Shown here in pieces: positions 26,622-35,820 of a stretch of 35,820 nucleotides of DNA (positions are counted from its first letter, which is position 1; each line of letters opens with the position of its first letter). The notes below the pieces were generated by a model. The model was not told the DNA's origin. It ran no database searches and worked only from the letters and a program-made list of their open reading frames with translations. The stretch is from Chitinophagaceae bacterium (lineage in GTDB: Bacteria; Bacteroidota; Bacteroidia; Chitinophagales; Chitinophagaceae), in assembly GCA_947483345.1 (NCBI GenBank), contig CANKNL010000002.1, positions 1-35,820 on the forward strand, read 5' to 3'. Made by a program: the position numbers and the translations under genes.

Positions 26622-27908
26622 ATGGATTGGATAGCCCTTTTAGCCATTATCGCGTCATTGATGTTGATTGGTTTCTTTGCAGGTATTGAAATTGCTTTTA
26701 TTTCTGCCAATAAACTGTCGATAGAATTAAACAGAAAACAAGGCACCAAAAGCGGTAAGGTTTGGGGCGCGTATGCCGACCGGCCGGCCCGCTTTATAGG
26801 CACTACCCTCGTAGGTATCAACCTCGTTTTTGTTGTTTATGGTTTGCTGGTTGTGGATATGCTTTCTCCCATATGGCTCTGGATAAAATCGAATTTGCCT
26901 GTTTCCTTTAAAGACTCAGTTGATTATATTAAACTTTTTGTGGAAACTATACTCTCTACATTAATCGTATTATTTGTAGAATTTTTATTCAAGGCTTTAT
27001 TCAGAGCCCGAAACAACAGCATCCTCAGTTCAAACAGCATCAGCAGTATCGTTCAGTTTTTTTACTGGTTGTTCTCTTCTATCGGAAGTTATTTTGTAGA
27101 TATTGCCGAATGGATATTGAAATACATTCTGAACGTGAAGATCAATCACAAAAAAGACATGTTTAGCAAAGTAGACCTTGAACATTTTATGCAACAGAGT
27201 AAAAATCATGAAGAAGAAAACAGTAGTGAAATAAATAAAGAATTATTTGAAAATGCGTTATCCCTGAGCGAAACAAAATTAAGAGCATGCCTCATACCCC
27301 GAAAAGAGATTGAAGGCGTAAACAGTACAACATCTATTGAAGACGTAAAAGCCAGATTCATTGAAACCCATTTGAGTAAGCTCGTTGTTTTTGATGAAAA
27401 TATTGACAACATAACAGGCTATATACATCAGCTTGATCTGTTTAAACACCCTTCTACAGTTAAAGAAATCTTATTACCCATTCCCACTGTACCCGAAAGT
27501 ATGAGTGCTACTGATCTGATGAGTAAATTCAGTAAAGAAAGAAAATCCATTGCCTGGGTAATCGACGAATTTGGCGGCACCGCAGGTATTGTTACCATGG
27601 AAGATTTACTGGAAGAAATTTTTGGGGAGATAAAGGACGAGTACGATACCGAAGAATTTGTTGACAAACAATTAGCCGGAAATGAATTTATTTTTAGTGG
27701 CCGGATGGAACTTGATCTGATTACCGAAAAATACAAACTGGTTTTTCCGGATGATGAAGAAACGGAAACACTCTCGGGATATATCATTAAAAATCATGAA
27801 CAAATTCCCCGATTGAAAGACCATATCACGATTGGCAATTACGAAATAGATATTTTAAATGTAAGCGACACCCGGATTGAGATGGTTAAGCTGAAGGTTA
27901 TAAAATAG
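26622..27908 (+). CDS. hemolysin family protein (CNNM/DUF21-CBS-CorC_HlyC)
   Basis: 428 aa; N-terminal TM DUF21 (GFFAGIEIAFISANKLSIELNRKQG), CBS pair, VIDEFGGTAGIVTMEDLLEEIFGEIKDEYD, C-terminal CorC domain. Confidence 0.92.
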   Translation: MDWIALLAIIASLMLIGFFAGIEIAFISANKLSIELNRKQGTKSGKVWGAYADRPARFIGTTLVGINLVFVVYGLLVVDMLSPIWLWIKSNLPVSFKDSVDYIKLFVETILSTLIVLFVEFLFKALFRARNNSILSSNSISSIVQFFYWLFSSIGSYFVDIAEWILKYILNVKINHKKDMFSKVDLEHFMQQSKNHEEENSSEINKELFENALSLSETKLRACLIPRKEIEGVNSTTSIEDVKARFIETHLSKLVVFDENIDNITGYIHQLDLFKHPSTVKEILLPIPTVPESMSATDLMSKFSKERKSIAWVIDEFGGTAGIVTMEDLLEEIFGEIKDEYDTEEFVDKQLAGNEFIFSGRMELDLITEKYKLVFPDDEETETLSGYIIKNHEQIPRLKDHITIGNYEIDILNVSDTRIEMVKLKVIK

Positions 27909-27938
27909 TTTTATTGATTTTTCACTTATTTTATTTAC

Positions 27939-29060
27939 ATGATCATTGCGGTTAACACCAGGTTGAGAAAAAATGAACAGCCTGAAGGTTATGAAGATTT
28001 TATATTTCAATTGCTTCATCAGGTTACTAGTCAATATCCGCAACACCGTTTTTTATATATTTTTGATAAACCATATCCCACCAATCTGGTATTTGCTAAC
28101 CATGTAACGCCCTTAATAGCCGGCCCCGAAACCAGCAACAGGCTGAGATTGCAATATTGGTTTAATTATAAAATAGCCGGTTTAATTCGTAAACACAAAG
28201 TAGATGTTTTCGTAAGTATGGAGGGCATTTGTTCGCTGCGGTCCAAAATACCGCAGTTGTTGATGATTAGTGATTGTCGTTTTCTGCAATATCCAAATCT
28301 TATAAAAAAGTCGCAGGCCGGGTTTTTTAAAAAATTCACTCCGGCTTTTTTAACCAGGTCAACAAGTATTGCGGCTGTTTCTGATTTTTCCAAATCGGTC
28401 ATTGCAGATCAGTATAAAATAAATACGTCGGCCATTACCGTTATCAAACCCATAATTGATGAGCTGTTTAAACCTGTTCATGAGGCAGAGAAAGAGCTCA
28501 TTAAAGAAACCTATAGTGAAGGAAAGGCCTATTTTTTATTCAGCGGTAATATTAACCTGCAAAGCAATCTGGTAAATCTGTTAAAAGCTTTCTCTTTTTT
28601 TAAAAAAAGACAGAAAAGCAATATGATGTTGTTAATTGCCGGTAATGCCGACGACTCATTTAAAAAGGAACTAAAGACCTATAAATTCAGGCATGACGTG
28701 ATATTGCTGGAAAATTTGCTGACTCCTGATCTGGCAAAGATTACGGCTGCTGCTTATGCCCTGGTTTATCCTGTTTTATATGCCGATTTTGCTTTACCCC
28801 CATTGCAAGCTATGCAATGCGGTGTACCAGTTATAGCAACACAATCCGGAGCCCTGCCTTCTATTTGCGGTGAAGCGGCTTTATATATTGATAGCGCCGA
28901 TTTTAAAGATATAGCCGAAAACATGATGCTCATTTTTAAAGATGAACAAAAAGCAGGAAAGCTGATACAGGCAGGCCATGCCATGCTGGAGCAAAACCAG
29001 CGGAAAAAATCAGCCGATCTATTTATGCAATCCATCTTAAAAGCAATCACCATTGAATAG
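27939..29060 (+). CDS. glycosyltransferase family 1/GT4-type
   Basis: 373 aa; KAYFLFSGNINLQSNLVNLLKAF, ALVYPVLYADFALPPLQAMQCGVPVIATQSGALPSICGEAALYID. Confidence 0.88.
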   Translation: MIIAVNTRLRKNEQPEGYEDFIFQLLHQVTSQYPQHRFLYIFDKPYPTNLVFANHVTPLIAGPETSNRLRLQYWFNYKIAGLIRKHKVDVFVSMEGICSLRSKIPQLLMISDCRFLQYPNLIKKSQAGFFKKFTPAFLTRSTSIAAVSDFSKSVIADQYKINTSAITVIKPIIDELFKPVHEAEKELIKETYSEGKAYFLFSGNINLQSNLVNLLKAFSFFKKRQKSNMMLLIAGNADDSFKKELKTYKFRHDVILLENLLTPDLAKITAAAYALVYPVLYADFALPPLQAMQCGVPVIATQSGALPSICGEAALYIDSADFKDIAENMMLIFKDEQKAGKLIQAGHAMLEQNQRKKSADLFMQSILKAITIE

Positions 29061-29088
29061 CTGCATAAAAACGGTTTCGGCAGTTTGC

Positions 29089-29118
29089 TTGTTGTGGGTG
29101 TTATTTCTGTTAATTTTG
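29089..29118 (+). promoter_or_regulatory. Bacteroidota-type promoter for gldC
   Basis: TTG (29089-29091), 19-nt spacer, TAATTTTG (29111-29118). Confidence 0.6.
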
Positions 29119-29153
29119 CATCACGAATACAAAAATAATTTGAACAATAAATT

Positions 29154-29498
29154 ATGAACCAATCTACAATAAAAATTGACGTACTACTTGACCCCAACAA
29201 AGTGCCGGAGCAAATAAACTGGGTTGCCAGCGACAGCACAGCCAATATGGTACAACAAGCCAAAGCCATGAGTGTAGCTTTTTGGGACGCCTCCGATAAA
29301 ACAGCATTACGCATAGACCTTTGGACCAAGGATATGATGGTGGATGAAATGGCCGACTTTTATTACCAGATGTTGATGAGTATGGCCGATACTTTTAAAC
29401 GAGCCACCCAACAACAGGAAATGAGTGATGATATGAAAAATTTTGCCAAATCTTTTTTAAACAAGTTCAGAGCCATACAGCTCAAAGAACAGAAATAA
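29154..29498 (+). CDS. gldC: gliding motility protein GldC
   Basis: 114 aa; IKIDVLLDPNKVPEQINWVASDS...AKAMSVAFWDASDKTALRIDLWTKDMMVDEMADFYYQ. Confidence 0.88.
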   Translation: MNQSTIKIDVLLDPNKVPEQINWVASDSTANMVQQAKAMSVAFWDASDKTALRIDLWTKDMMVDEMADFYYQMLMSMADTFKRATQQQEMSDDMKNFAKSFLNKFRAIQLKEQK

Positions 29499-29596
29499 GG
29501 TGTATTGGGCGTTAGGCAATAGCTGTGCCCTGCATTATCGGAATTAGACCTTATTGCTGTTTACCCATTATTTATTACAAACTAAAAGATACAACC

Positions 29597-30049
29597 ATGA
29601 GTTTAGAACAACAGATCATGACGGAAATGAAAGCGGCTATGAAAGCAAAGGATGAAGGGGTTCTACGGGCTTTACGTGCCATTAAAGCCGAGATCATTAA
29701 AGCCAAAACCGAGCCTGGGGCAGCCGGAGAAATTGATGAAGCCACTGAACAGAAATTTTTAATGAAGATGATGAAGCAACGCCGAGATTCGTTGGACATT
29801 TTTGAAAAGCAGGAACGGGAAGATCTGGCTGTAAAAGAAAGAGAAGAAATGGCTGTAATAGAAAAATTTTTGCCCAAACAATTAGATGCAGCAGAACTGA
29901 AAGAGATCATAATAAAAATTATCGCCGAAACCGGGGCTTCCTCTTCTGCCGATATGGGAAAGGTAATGGGCACTGCCAGCAAACAATTAGCCGGTAAAGC
30001 TGATGGTAAAGCAATCAGTAACCTGGTAAAAGAATTACTCACCACTTAA
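29597..30049 (+). CDS. GatB/YqeY domain-containing protein
   Basis: MSLEQQIMTEMKAAMKAKDEGVLRALRAIKAEI...EREEMAVIEKFLPKQL...MGKVMGTASKQLAGKADGKAISNLVKELL. Likely start is 29597; the ORF-track 5' extension looks spurious. Confidence 0.93.
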   Translation: MSLEQQIMTEMKAAMKAKDEGVLRALRAIKAEIIKAKTEPGAAGEIDEATEQKFLMKMMKQRRDSLDIFEKQEREDLAVKEREEMAVIEKFLPKQLDAAELKEIIIKIIAETGASSSADMGKVMGTASKQLAGKADGKAISNLVKELLTT

Positions 30050-30103
30050 TTATTCTCTACACAAGTAACGCTTCCATTGGGCAATAGTTACTTAGAGTTG
30101 CCT

Positions 30104-30643
30104 ATGCTGATTGATTTATTTTTTGCCGTGATTATAGTCATAGCCATTATTAAAGGTTATCAGAAAGGACTGATTATAGCGATCTTTTCCATTCTTGCTT
30201 TTATTATTGGATTGGCAGCGGCATTAAAATTTTCGGCCATGGTTGCAGTCTATTTAAAAGACAGTGTAAGTGTGTCGGCTAAATGGCTGCCTTTTTTAGC
30301 ATTTGCAATGGTCTTTTTTATCGTTTTATTGCTTGTAAGTGTAGGAGGGAAATTAATTGAAAAGGCTTTTCAGGTTGTGCTTTTGGGCTGGCTTAATCGG
30401 CTGGGAGGTGTTCTTTTATATATCACGCTTTACCTGATTATTTTAAGTATTTTTATTTTCTATGCCGAAAAATTGCATTTATTGCAACCTGCAGCTATTG
30501 AATCTTCACAAACTTATCATTTTATCCAGCCTTGGGGGCCTAAAGTAATGGACATGATGGGTAAGCTGATCCCTGTATTTAAAGATATGCTTAATGAGTT
30601 GAACAGCTTTTTTAATGCGATAGCAAACAAAATTCAGCATTAA
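30104..30643 (+). CDS. CvpA family protein
   Basis: MLIDLFFAVIIVIAIIKGYQKGLIIAIFSILAFIIGLAAAL; multi-TM; likely start 30104 (ATG) rather than TTG 30077. Confidence 0.87.
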   Translation: MLIDLFFAVIIVIAIIKGYQKGLIIAIFSILAFIIGLAAALKFSAMVAVYLKDSVSVSAKWLPFLAFAMVFFIVLLLVSVGGKLIEKAFQVVLLGWLNRLGGVLLYITLYLIILSIFIFYAEKLHLLQPAAIESSQTYHFIQPWGPKVMDMMGKLIPVFKDMLNELNSFFNAIANKIQH

Positions 30644-30744
30644 TTTCAACCATTATCTTATTTAACGTAATTTTAGCCCTAATCACCGGTTTCATAACTT
30701 TACAATTGAGTTAGCGGTTTTTATAAAACAATTTGTAATAACAG

Positions 30745-31521
30745 ATGAGTTACGAAATAAAACAAGACGGGAAATTCAGATTTATTGAAGAAGGTGAAGG
30801 TGAACCGCTGATATTATTGCATGGTTTATTTGGTGCCCTCAGCAATTTTCAATTTTTAATTGAGCATTTTCGTAAATCAAATAAAGTCATTGTTCCACTT
30901 TTACCATTGCTGGAACTTGACCTGTTACACACTTCTGTAGGCGGTTTACAAAAATTTGTTCATCGCTTTATCGAGCACCGAAATTATCAGCATATTCATT
31001 TGTTGGGGAATTCTTTAGGAGGACATGTGGCACTGGTGCATATCTTAAAACAACCTGAACGTATCAAATCTCTAATTTTAACCGGCAGTTCAGGCTTATT
31101 TGAAAACGGCATGGGTGATACGTATCCCAAACGTGGCGACAAGGAATACATCCGTAAAAAAACAGCACTTACATTTTATGATCCGGCCATGGCGACCGAG
31201 GAATTGGTAAATGAGGTATTTGAAATAACCAATAACCGGATGAAAGTGATAAAAATAATTGCCCTTGCAAAAAGTGCCATACGAAATAATTTGGGAGAAG
31301 AACTGAACCAGATCAAACAGCCAGCCTGTTTAATTTGGGGTAATAATGATACGATAACACCACCATTTGTTGCCAAAGAATTTCACCGCCTGATGCCAAC
31401 CAGTGAGTTACACTTTGTTGATCAATGTGGCCATGCACCCATGATGGAAGTTCCGGAAGAGTTTAACCGGTTGCTGGATGGATTTTTAACCAAGTTAAAA
31501 ACCACTGCTGCAACAGTTTAA
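30745..31521 (+). CDS. alpha/beta fold hydrolase
   Basis: 258 aa; oxyanion HGLFGALSNF, nucleophile elbow GNSLGGH, catalytic NNDTITPP and QCGHAPMMEVPEEFN. Confidence 0.93.
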   Translation: MSYEIKQDGKFRFIEEGEGEPLILLHGLFGALSNFQFLIEHFRKSNKVIVPLLPLLELDLLHTSVGGLQKFVHRFIEHRNYQHIHLLGNSLGGHVALVHILKQPERIKSLILTGSSGLFENGMGDTYPKRGDKEYIRKKTALTFYDPAMATEELVNEVFEITNNRMKVIKIIALAKSAIRNNLGEELNQIKQPACLIWGNNDTITPPFVAKEFHRLMPTSELHFVDQCGHAPMMEVPEEFNRLLDGFLTKLKTTAATV

Positions 31522-31657
31522 AAAAATGGTCATTCCCTGGTTACTATCACCTGTACTTTTTTTGTGCTTTATACAGGCTTAACTTAGGGGAACCCAGATA
31601 CTTTTAACTATGAATTTTTCGTTATACTCATAGCTGCTACTCATTTAAACCAGTTAT

Positions 31658-32320
31658 ATGTTAACCATTGAACTTATCAATAACAATATCCCCCGACTTC
31701 AACTTACCGATTCAATAAGTAAAGCATTGCAGCTAATCAGCGACTTCAAAGTAACCCATCTGCCAGTTGTAAAAGATGATAAATTTCTTGGCCTCATCAG
31801 TGAAGATGATTTACTGGATCAGAAAGAACTTAAAATGCCCATTGAACTGATGCAGGACTTTTTTATTCGGGCAGCTGTACATGATAATGAACATTTTTTA
31901 AAAGCGGTTACCTGCAGTAATCAGCTTGACAGTACAGTAGTGCCAGTAATAAATGAGGAAAATGACCTGATGGGTGTTATCACTACAAATGACCTGTTAA
32001 AAACCATTGGCAATTTTGCAGGCACAAATGAAATAGGCGGTATAATCGTTTTGGAAATGGAACGCAGCCAGTTTGCCATTTCAGAAATAAGCCGGATTGT
32101 GGAAAGCAATGATGCCACTATTCTTCATTTAAATACAACTGTACATTCAGAAACAGGTATGCTCACAGTTACCCTGCATATCAATAAAAAAGAGATCTCA
32201 ACAATTGTAGCCACATTTGAAAGATATGAATTTGATGTGATCTACTATTTTGGGAACGAAAATTTTGAGAATGAAATTCACAGCAACTACCGCCACCTGA
32301 TGAATTATCTGGATATTTAA
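31658..32320 (+). CDS. CBS domain-containing protein with ACT-like C-terminus
   Basis: 220 aa; tandem CBS motifs (VTHLPVVKDDKFLGLISEDDLLD; VPVINEENDLMGVITTNDLLK), then a ~90-aa alpha/beta region. Confidence 0.88.
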   Translation: MLTIELINNNIPRLQLTDSISKALQLISDFKVTHLPVVKDDKFLGLISEDDLLDQKELKMPIELMQDFFIRAAVHDNEHFLKAVTCSNQLDSTVVPVINEENDLMGVITTNDLLKTIGNFAGTNEIGGIIVLEMERSQFAISEISRIVESNDATILHLNTTVHSETGMLTVTLHINKKEISTIVATFERYEFDVIYYFGNENFENEIHSNYRHLMNYLDI

Positions 32321-32380
32321 TTATTAGATTTACTTTCTCTTTTATTAAAATTCCTGTTTATAAAGCAAAGCATTGATGTA

Positions 32381-33853
32381 ATGAAACAATTTAGGAAAAT
32401 AGTTTGCTGTTGTACAATGTTTTTAGTTGCCGGGTTTACGTATGCTCAAAAAATAAAAAAAGGCAATGTCAATTTAATTGACACCGCATTACTCTCACAT
32501 CAGTCCACAGCTAAAGTTTGCATAAAAGAACTGGTTGTTAGCGGCACAAAAAAAACCAAGACCTATATTGTCTATCGTGAAATTCAGTTTAAAAAAGGCG
32601 ATTCAATATTAATTGCTGATCTGCAAAAAGAACTAGAACAGGCCCGGATTCAGGTTTATAACAGTACCCTTTTTAATGAAGTAACATTTGAACTGGTTGC
32701 ACTTGATTCGGCCAATGTAAATATTAACGTATATGTACTTGAGCGTTGGTACCTGTTCCCCGTTCCGCAATTTAAGTGGGTTGACCGTAACTTTAATGAA
32801 TGGTACAAGACCTACAAAGCCAATTTTAACCGGGTAAATTACGGGATAAAATTTGTGCATTACAATCTTAGCGGTCGGCGGGATCAGTTACGTATTTATT
32901 TTATTAATGGGTATTCCAGAAATATGTCTTTCAGTTATACAGCACCATACAGTAATAAAAAACTTAGCGAAGGCTTTACCATAGGTGCCGGATATCTACA
33001 AAAAAGAGAATTGCCTATTAAAACAAATTACAATGATTCCTTATTATTTTATCCATCCGACTCAGCAACAAAAGCTAAAGCCGATTTTGTTTATAAAAGC
33101 TGGTACGTAAATGCAGGTTACACCATCCGAAGAGGCTTTTTTAAAAAACACATTTTTTCGGCCAGTTACACACATGTAAAAATCGCCGACTCCGTCATTA
33201 CTAAACAGTATAACCCCAATTATTTTAAAGACCCTGTTCTTTCAAAAGGGGTTCTTGATCTTATTTATACCCTGCAATATGCCAACGTAAATAACGGCTC
33301 ATACCCGTTAACAGGTAAAACTTATTTTGTTTCCATTCAAAAAAGAGGATTGGGTTTCACCGGTGGTGTAAATATGCTTCAACTGGAGGCCGGCTTAAAT
33401 ACATATATTGATTTGGACAAGGGCTGGTACAGCAGCTTTCAGTTAAACGGAAAAATAAAACTCCCCTTCAATCAGGCTTATGTTAATCAGCGTGGGCTTG
33501 GCTATGGCGAAAGTTATTTACGGGGCTTGGAATATTATGTCATTGATGGTGTTGCCACTGCTTTAATTAAATCAACACTTAAGAAAAAACTGATTTCTTT
33601 TTATATCCCCGTCCCTTATTTCCCCAAATTATTGACCAGGATCCCATTTACCCTATTTGCAAAAACCTATGCTGATCTTGGATATGCCTATACTCAAAAA
33701 ACATTCGCTACCAATCTCAATAACCGCTTATTATATTCCGGCGGTTTTGGTATAGATATTCTTACCTTGTACGATATAAACCTGCGTTTTGAATACAGTT
33801 TTAACCAATTAAAAGAAAACGGTTTATTTTTACATAATCAATCTGGCTTTTAA
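32381..33853 (+). CDS. POTRA domain/BamA-TamA-like outer-membrane protein
   Basis: 490 aa; signal peptide, POTRA-like segment (YREIQFKKGDSILIADLQKELEQARIQVYNSTLFNEVTFEL), then beta-barrel-like alternating sequence ending LRFEYSFNQLKENGLFLHNQSGF. Confidence 0.82.
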   Translation: MKQFRKIVCCCTMFLVAGFTYAQKIKKGNVNLIDTALLSHQSTAKVCIKELVVSGTKKTKTYIVYREIQFKKGDSILIADLQKELEQARIQVYNSTLFNEVTFELVALDSANVNINVYVLERWYLFPVPQFKWVDRNFNEWYKTYKANFNRVNYGIKFVHYNLSGRRDQLRIYFINGYSRNMSFSYTAPYSNKKLSEGFTIGAGYLQKRELPIKTNYNDSLLFYPSDSATKAKADFVYKSWYVNAGYTIRRGFFKKHIFSASYTHVKIADSVITKQYNPNYFKDPVLSKGVLDLIYTLQYANVNNGSYPLTGKTYFVSIQKRGLGFTGGVNMLQLEAGLNTYIDLDKGWYSSFQLNGKIKLPFNQAYVNQRGLGYGESYLRGLEYYVIDGVATALIKSTLKKKLISFYIPVPYFPKLLTRIPFTLFAKTYADLGYAYTQKTFATNLNNRLLYSGGFGIDILTLYDINLRFEYSFNQLKENGLFLHNQSGF

Positions 33854-33902
33854 ATTGAAATCAAAAATTCAAATTCTCCGCCAAATGGCGGTACTGAGGC
33901 AC

Positions 33903-34781
33903 ATGAAAATAGCAATCTATAGCAGAGGTATTGAAAATAATCAACACCAGGATATCATCCATTTGCTTGATGAATTGGCATTGAGTGGGGTAGAACTCGT
34001 TTTTTTCCAGGATTTTTTTAATCAGTTTTATTCGTCTATTAGTGCCAATGCAAAATATTCCACCTTTAATGCTTCCGAAGACCTGGATCACAGTATTGAT
34101 TTTATCATCAGTCTTGGTGGTGATGGTACCTTATTAGATACAGTTACACTGGTAAAAGACAGTGGCATTCCGGTGGTTGGAATAAATTATGGCCGCCTGG
34201 GATTTTTAGCCAATATTGGTAAAGAAGATCTGATCATGGCAGTTGAGGCACTCGTAAACAGAACTTATGTTTTAGATAAAAGAACACTGATACATTTGGA
34301 TGCCAATATTCCTTTATTTGGCGATGCCCCCTATGCGCTCAATGAATTTACCCTGCATAAAAAAGATTCATCACCCATGATAAAAATTCACACCTATCTT
34401 AACGGTGAGTTTTTAAATACTTATTGGGCCGATGGCCTTATTGTTTCTACACCAACCGGTTCAACGGGTTATTCATTAAGCTGCAACGGGCCAGTTGTTT
34501 TTCCCGATAGTGGCAGTTTTGTAATTACGCCTGTATCTCCACATAATCTCAATATCCGTCCTATTGTAGTGCCCGATACCAATATTATTTCTTTTGAAGT
34601 TGAAGGCAGAACTGATGGTTTTTTATGTACACTGGATAGCCGCAGAGAAATCGTTACCAAAGAAATTCAATTAGCAGTAAGAAAGGAAACATTTAACTTT
34701 AACCTGATCAGGCTTAATGAAAATAATTTTTTGCAAACACTGAGAAACAAGCTGAGCTGGGGATTGGATAGCCGCAATTAA
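33903..34781 (+). CDS. nadK: NAD kinase
   Basis: MKIAIYSRG start; SLGGDGTLLDTVTLVKDSGIPVVGINYGRLGFLANI; DGLIVSTPTGSTGYSLSCNGPVV. ORF-track TTG start at 33855 is probably too far upstream. Confidence 0.96.
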   Translation: MKIAIYSRGIENNQHQDIIHLLDELALSGVELVFFQDFFNQFYSSISANAKYSTFNASEDLDHSIDFIISLGGDGTLLDTVTLVKDSGIPVVGINYGRLGFLANIGKEDLIMAVEALVNRTYVLDKRTLIHLDANIPLFGDAPYALNEFTLHKKDSSPMIKIHTYLNGEFLNTYWADGLIVSTPTGSTGYSLSCNGPVVFPDSGSFVITPVSPHNLNIRPIVVPDTNIISFEVEGRTDGFLCTLDSRREIVTKEIQLAVRKETFNFNLIRLNENNFLQTLRNKLSWGLDSRN

Positions 34782-34838
34782 TATCTTTTTCTCCACTTCA
34801 GTTCAGCAATAGCTTATTTCTTATTTTTCGAAAACACG

Positions 34839-35820
34839 ATGATGCCCGTTAAATCAAAAAAACTCAGGTCCATTTTTATTCTTTACTGGTTTTTACTGGC
34901 TTATATTTTGGCCGCATTGATCTGGTGGTTTATTGCCCTCAACCATCAAAATCAACAAATGTCGCAATACGAAATGGAACAGCTGCATCAAACAGACATT
35001 GATTTCCAGACAAAGTTTGAAAATATTAAATCTTTAGAAAAAAGAAAAAAAGCGCAATATCTTGGTGAAGGCATTACCTTTTTTCTGTTAATCATGACCG
35101 GAGCGGTTTTCGTTTTTAGAGCTGTTAGACGTGAGTTAAAAATTAGCGAGCAACAGCAAAATTTTATGATCGCTATTACGCATGAATTAAAAACGCCCAT
35201 TTCTGTTGCCAAGCTCAATCTGGAAACGATGCAGAAAAGAAAATTAGATGAGCAACAACAGCAACGGCTTTTACAAACAACATTAGAAGAAACCAACAGG
35301 CTGGATGCACTTTGCAACAATATGCTCCTGTCTTCTCAAATAGAAGCAGGTGGCTATCCATTTACCAATGAAGAAACCAATATCAGCGAATTAATCAGTA
35401 AATGTGTACAGGATTTTATAACGCGCTATCCACAGCAAATTATAGAATCCCATATTGTACGGGATATTTTTATTAACGGCGACAGGTTATTATTACAGAT
35501 GCTGACAAATAACCTCATTAATAATGCCATAAAATATGGTTCAAAAAAATTACCGGTTACGGTGGTATTAACCGAACAAGATAATAAGATCACTTTTCAG
35601 GTTAAAGATCTGGGTATGGGCATTGCCGCTTCTGAAAAAGCCAAAATATTCAATAAGTTTTACCGGGTAGGTAATGCCGCTACCAAAACAGCAAAAGGAA
35701 CGGGCCTGGGTCTTTATCTGTGTAAGAATATTGCCAAGCAACACCATGCAAACATATCTGTGACCGATAATAGCCCGACAGGCGCTATTTTTACAGTTAT
35801 TCTTAATTCATCTATTGAAA
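34839..35820 (+). CDS. sensor histidine kinase (3' end beyond window)
   Basis: Open frame from ATG ATG at 34839/34842 to the edge; two TM segments, H box FMIAITHELKTPISVAKLNL, N box LTNNLINNAIKYGSK, KDLGMGIA, TGLGLYLCKNIAKQH. Confidence 0.9.
   Translation, partial: MMPVKSKKLRSIFILYWFLLAYILAALIWWFIALNHQNQQMSQYEMEQLHQTDIDFQTKFENIKSLEKRKKAQYLGEGITFFLLIMTGAVFVFRAVRRELKISEQQQNFMIAITHELKTPISVAKLNLETMQKRKLDEQQQQRLLQTTLEETNRLDALCNNMLLSSQIEAGGYPFTNEETNISELISKCVQDFITRYPQQIIESHIVRDIFINGDRLLLQMLTNNLINNAIKYGSKKLPVTVVLTEQDNKITFQVKDLGMGIAASEKAKIFNKFYRVGNAATKTAKGTGLGLYLCKNIAKQHHANISVTDNSPTGAIFTVILNSSIE

Noticed and set aside
31551-31577. CCTGTA...TACAGG as a terminator after the alpha/beta hydrolase
   Set aside because: Six-bp stem with a long T-rich loop and no trailing T run; too weak to call.
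1-35820. CRISPR array, prophage, transposon, tRNA or rRNA
   Set aside because: No regularly spaced long repeats with unique spacers, no integrase or transposase-like proteins, and no tRNA-like conserved elements (such as GGTTCGAATCC) noticed in the spacers.

Overview
This 35.8 kb window reads as a chromosomal segment of a Bacteroidota bacterium, probably Chitinophagaceae-like by gene content and protein style. It is mostly housekeeping genes: an ABC transporter fragment; rbfA; an FtsX-like permease; a rodA-mrdA-mreD-mreC-mreB cell-shape operon; purD; three tandem POT-family peptide transporters; a DUF1501/DUF1800 pair; an AlkB-type alkane monooxygenase; serS; a cyclophilin PPIase; gcvH; a VanZ protein; DUF4290; murA; gmk; a CNNM/CorC protein; a glycosyltransferase; gldC; a YqeY protein; a CvpA protein; an alpha/beta hydrolase; a CBS protein; a POTRA/outer-membrane protein; NAD kinase; and a truncated sensor histidine kinase. 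I see no phage, CRISPR array, transposase, rRNA or tRNA. The most unusual signals are intergenic. The best one is a frameshifted four-helix-bundle (23S rRNA IVP/S23-type) gene wedged between rbfA and the FtsX gene. It is bounded by 25-nt inverted repeats (22/25 matches) built from 7-nt units, an architecture that resembles rRNA intervening sequences placed inside an mRNA. Other 7-nt-periodic tracts, an interleaved A-B-A'-B' inverted repeat in the mreB-mreC spacer, and several REP-like palindromes lie elsewhere in the window. All functional claims for these repeats are inference and need genome-wide searches.
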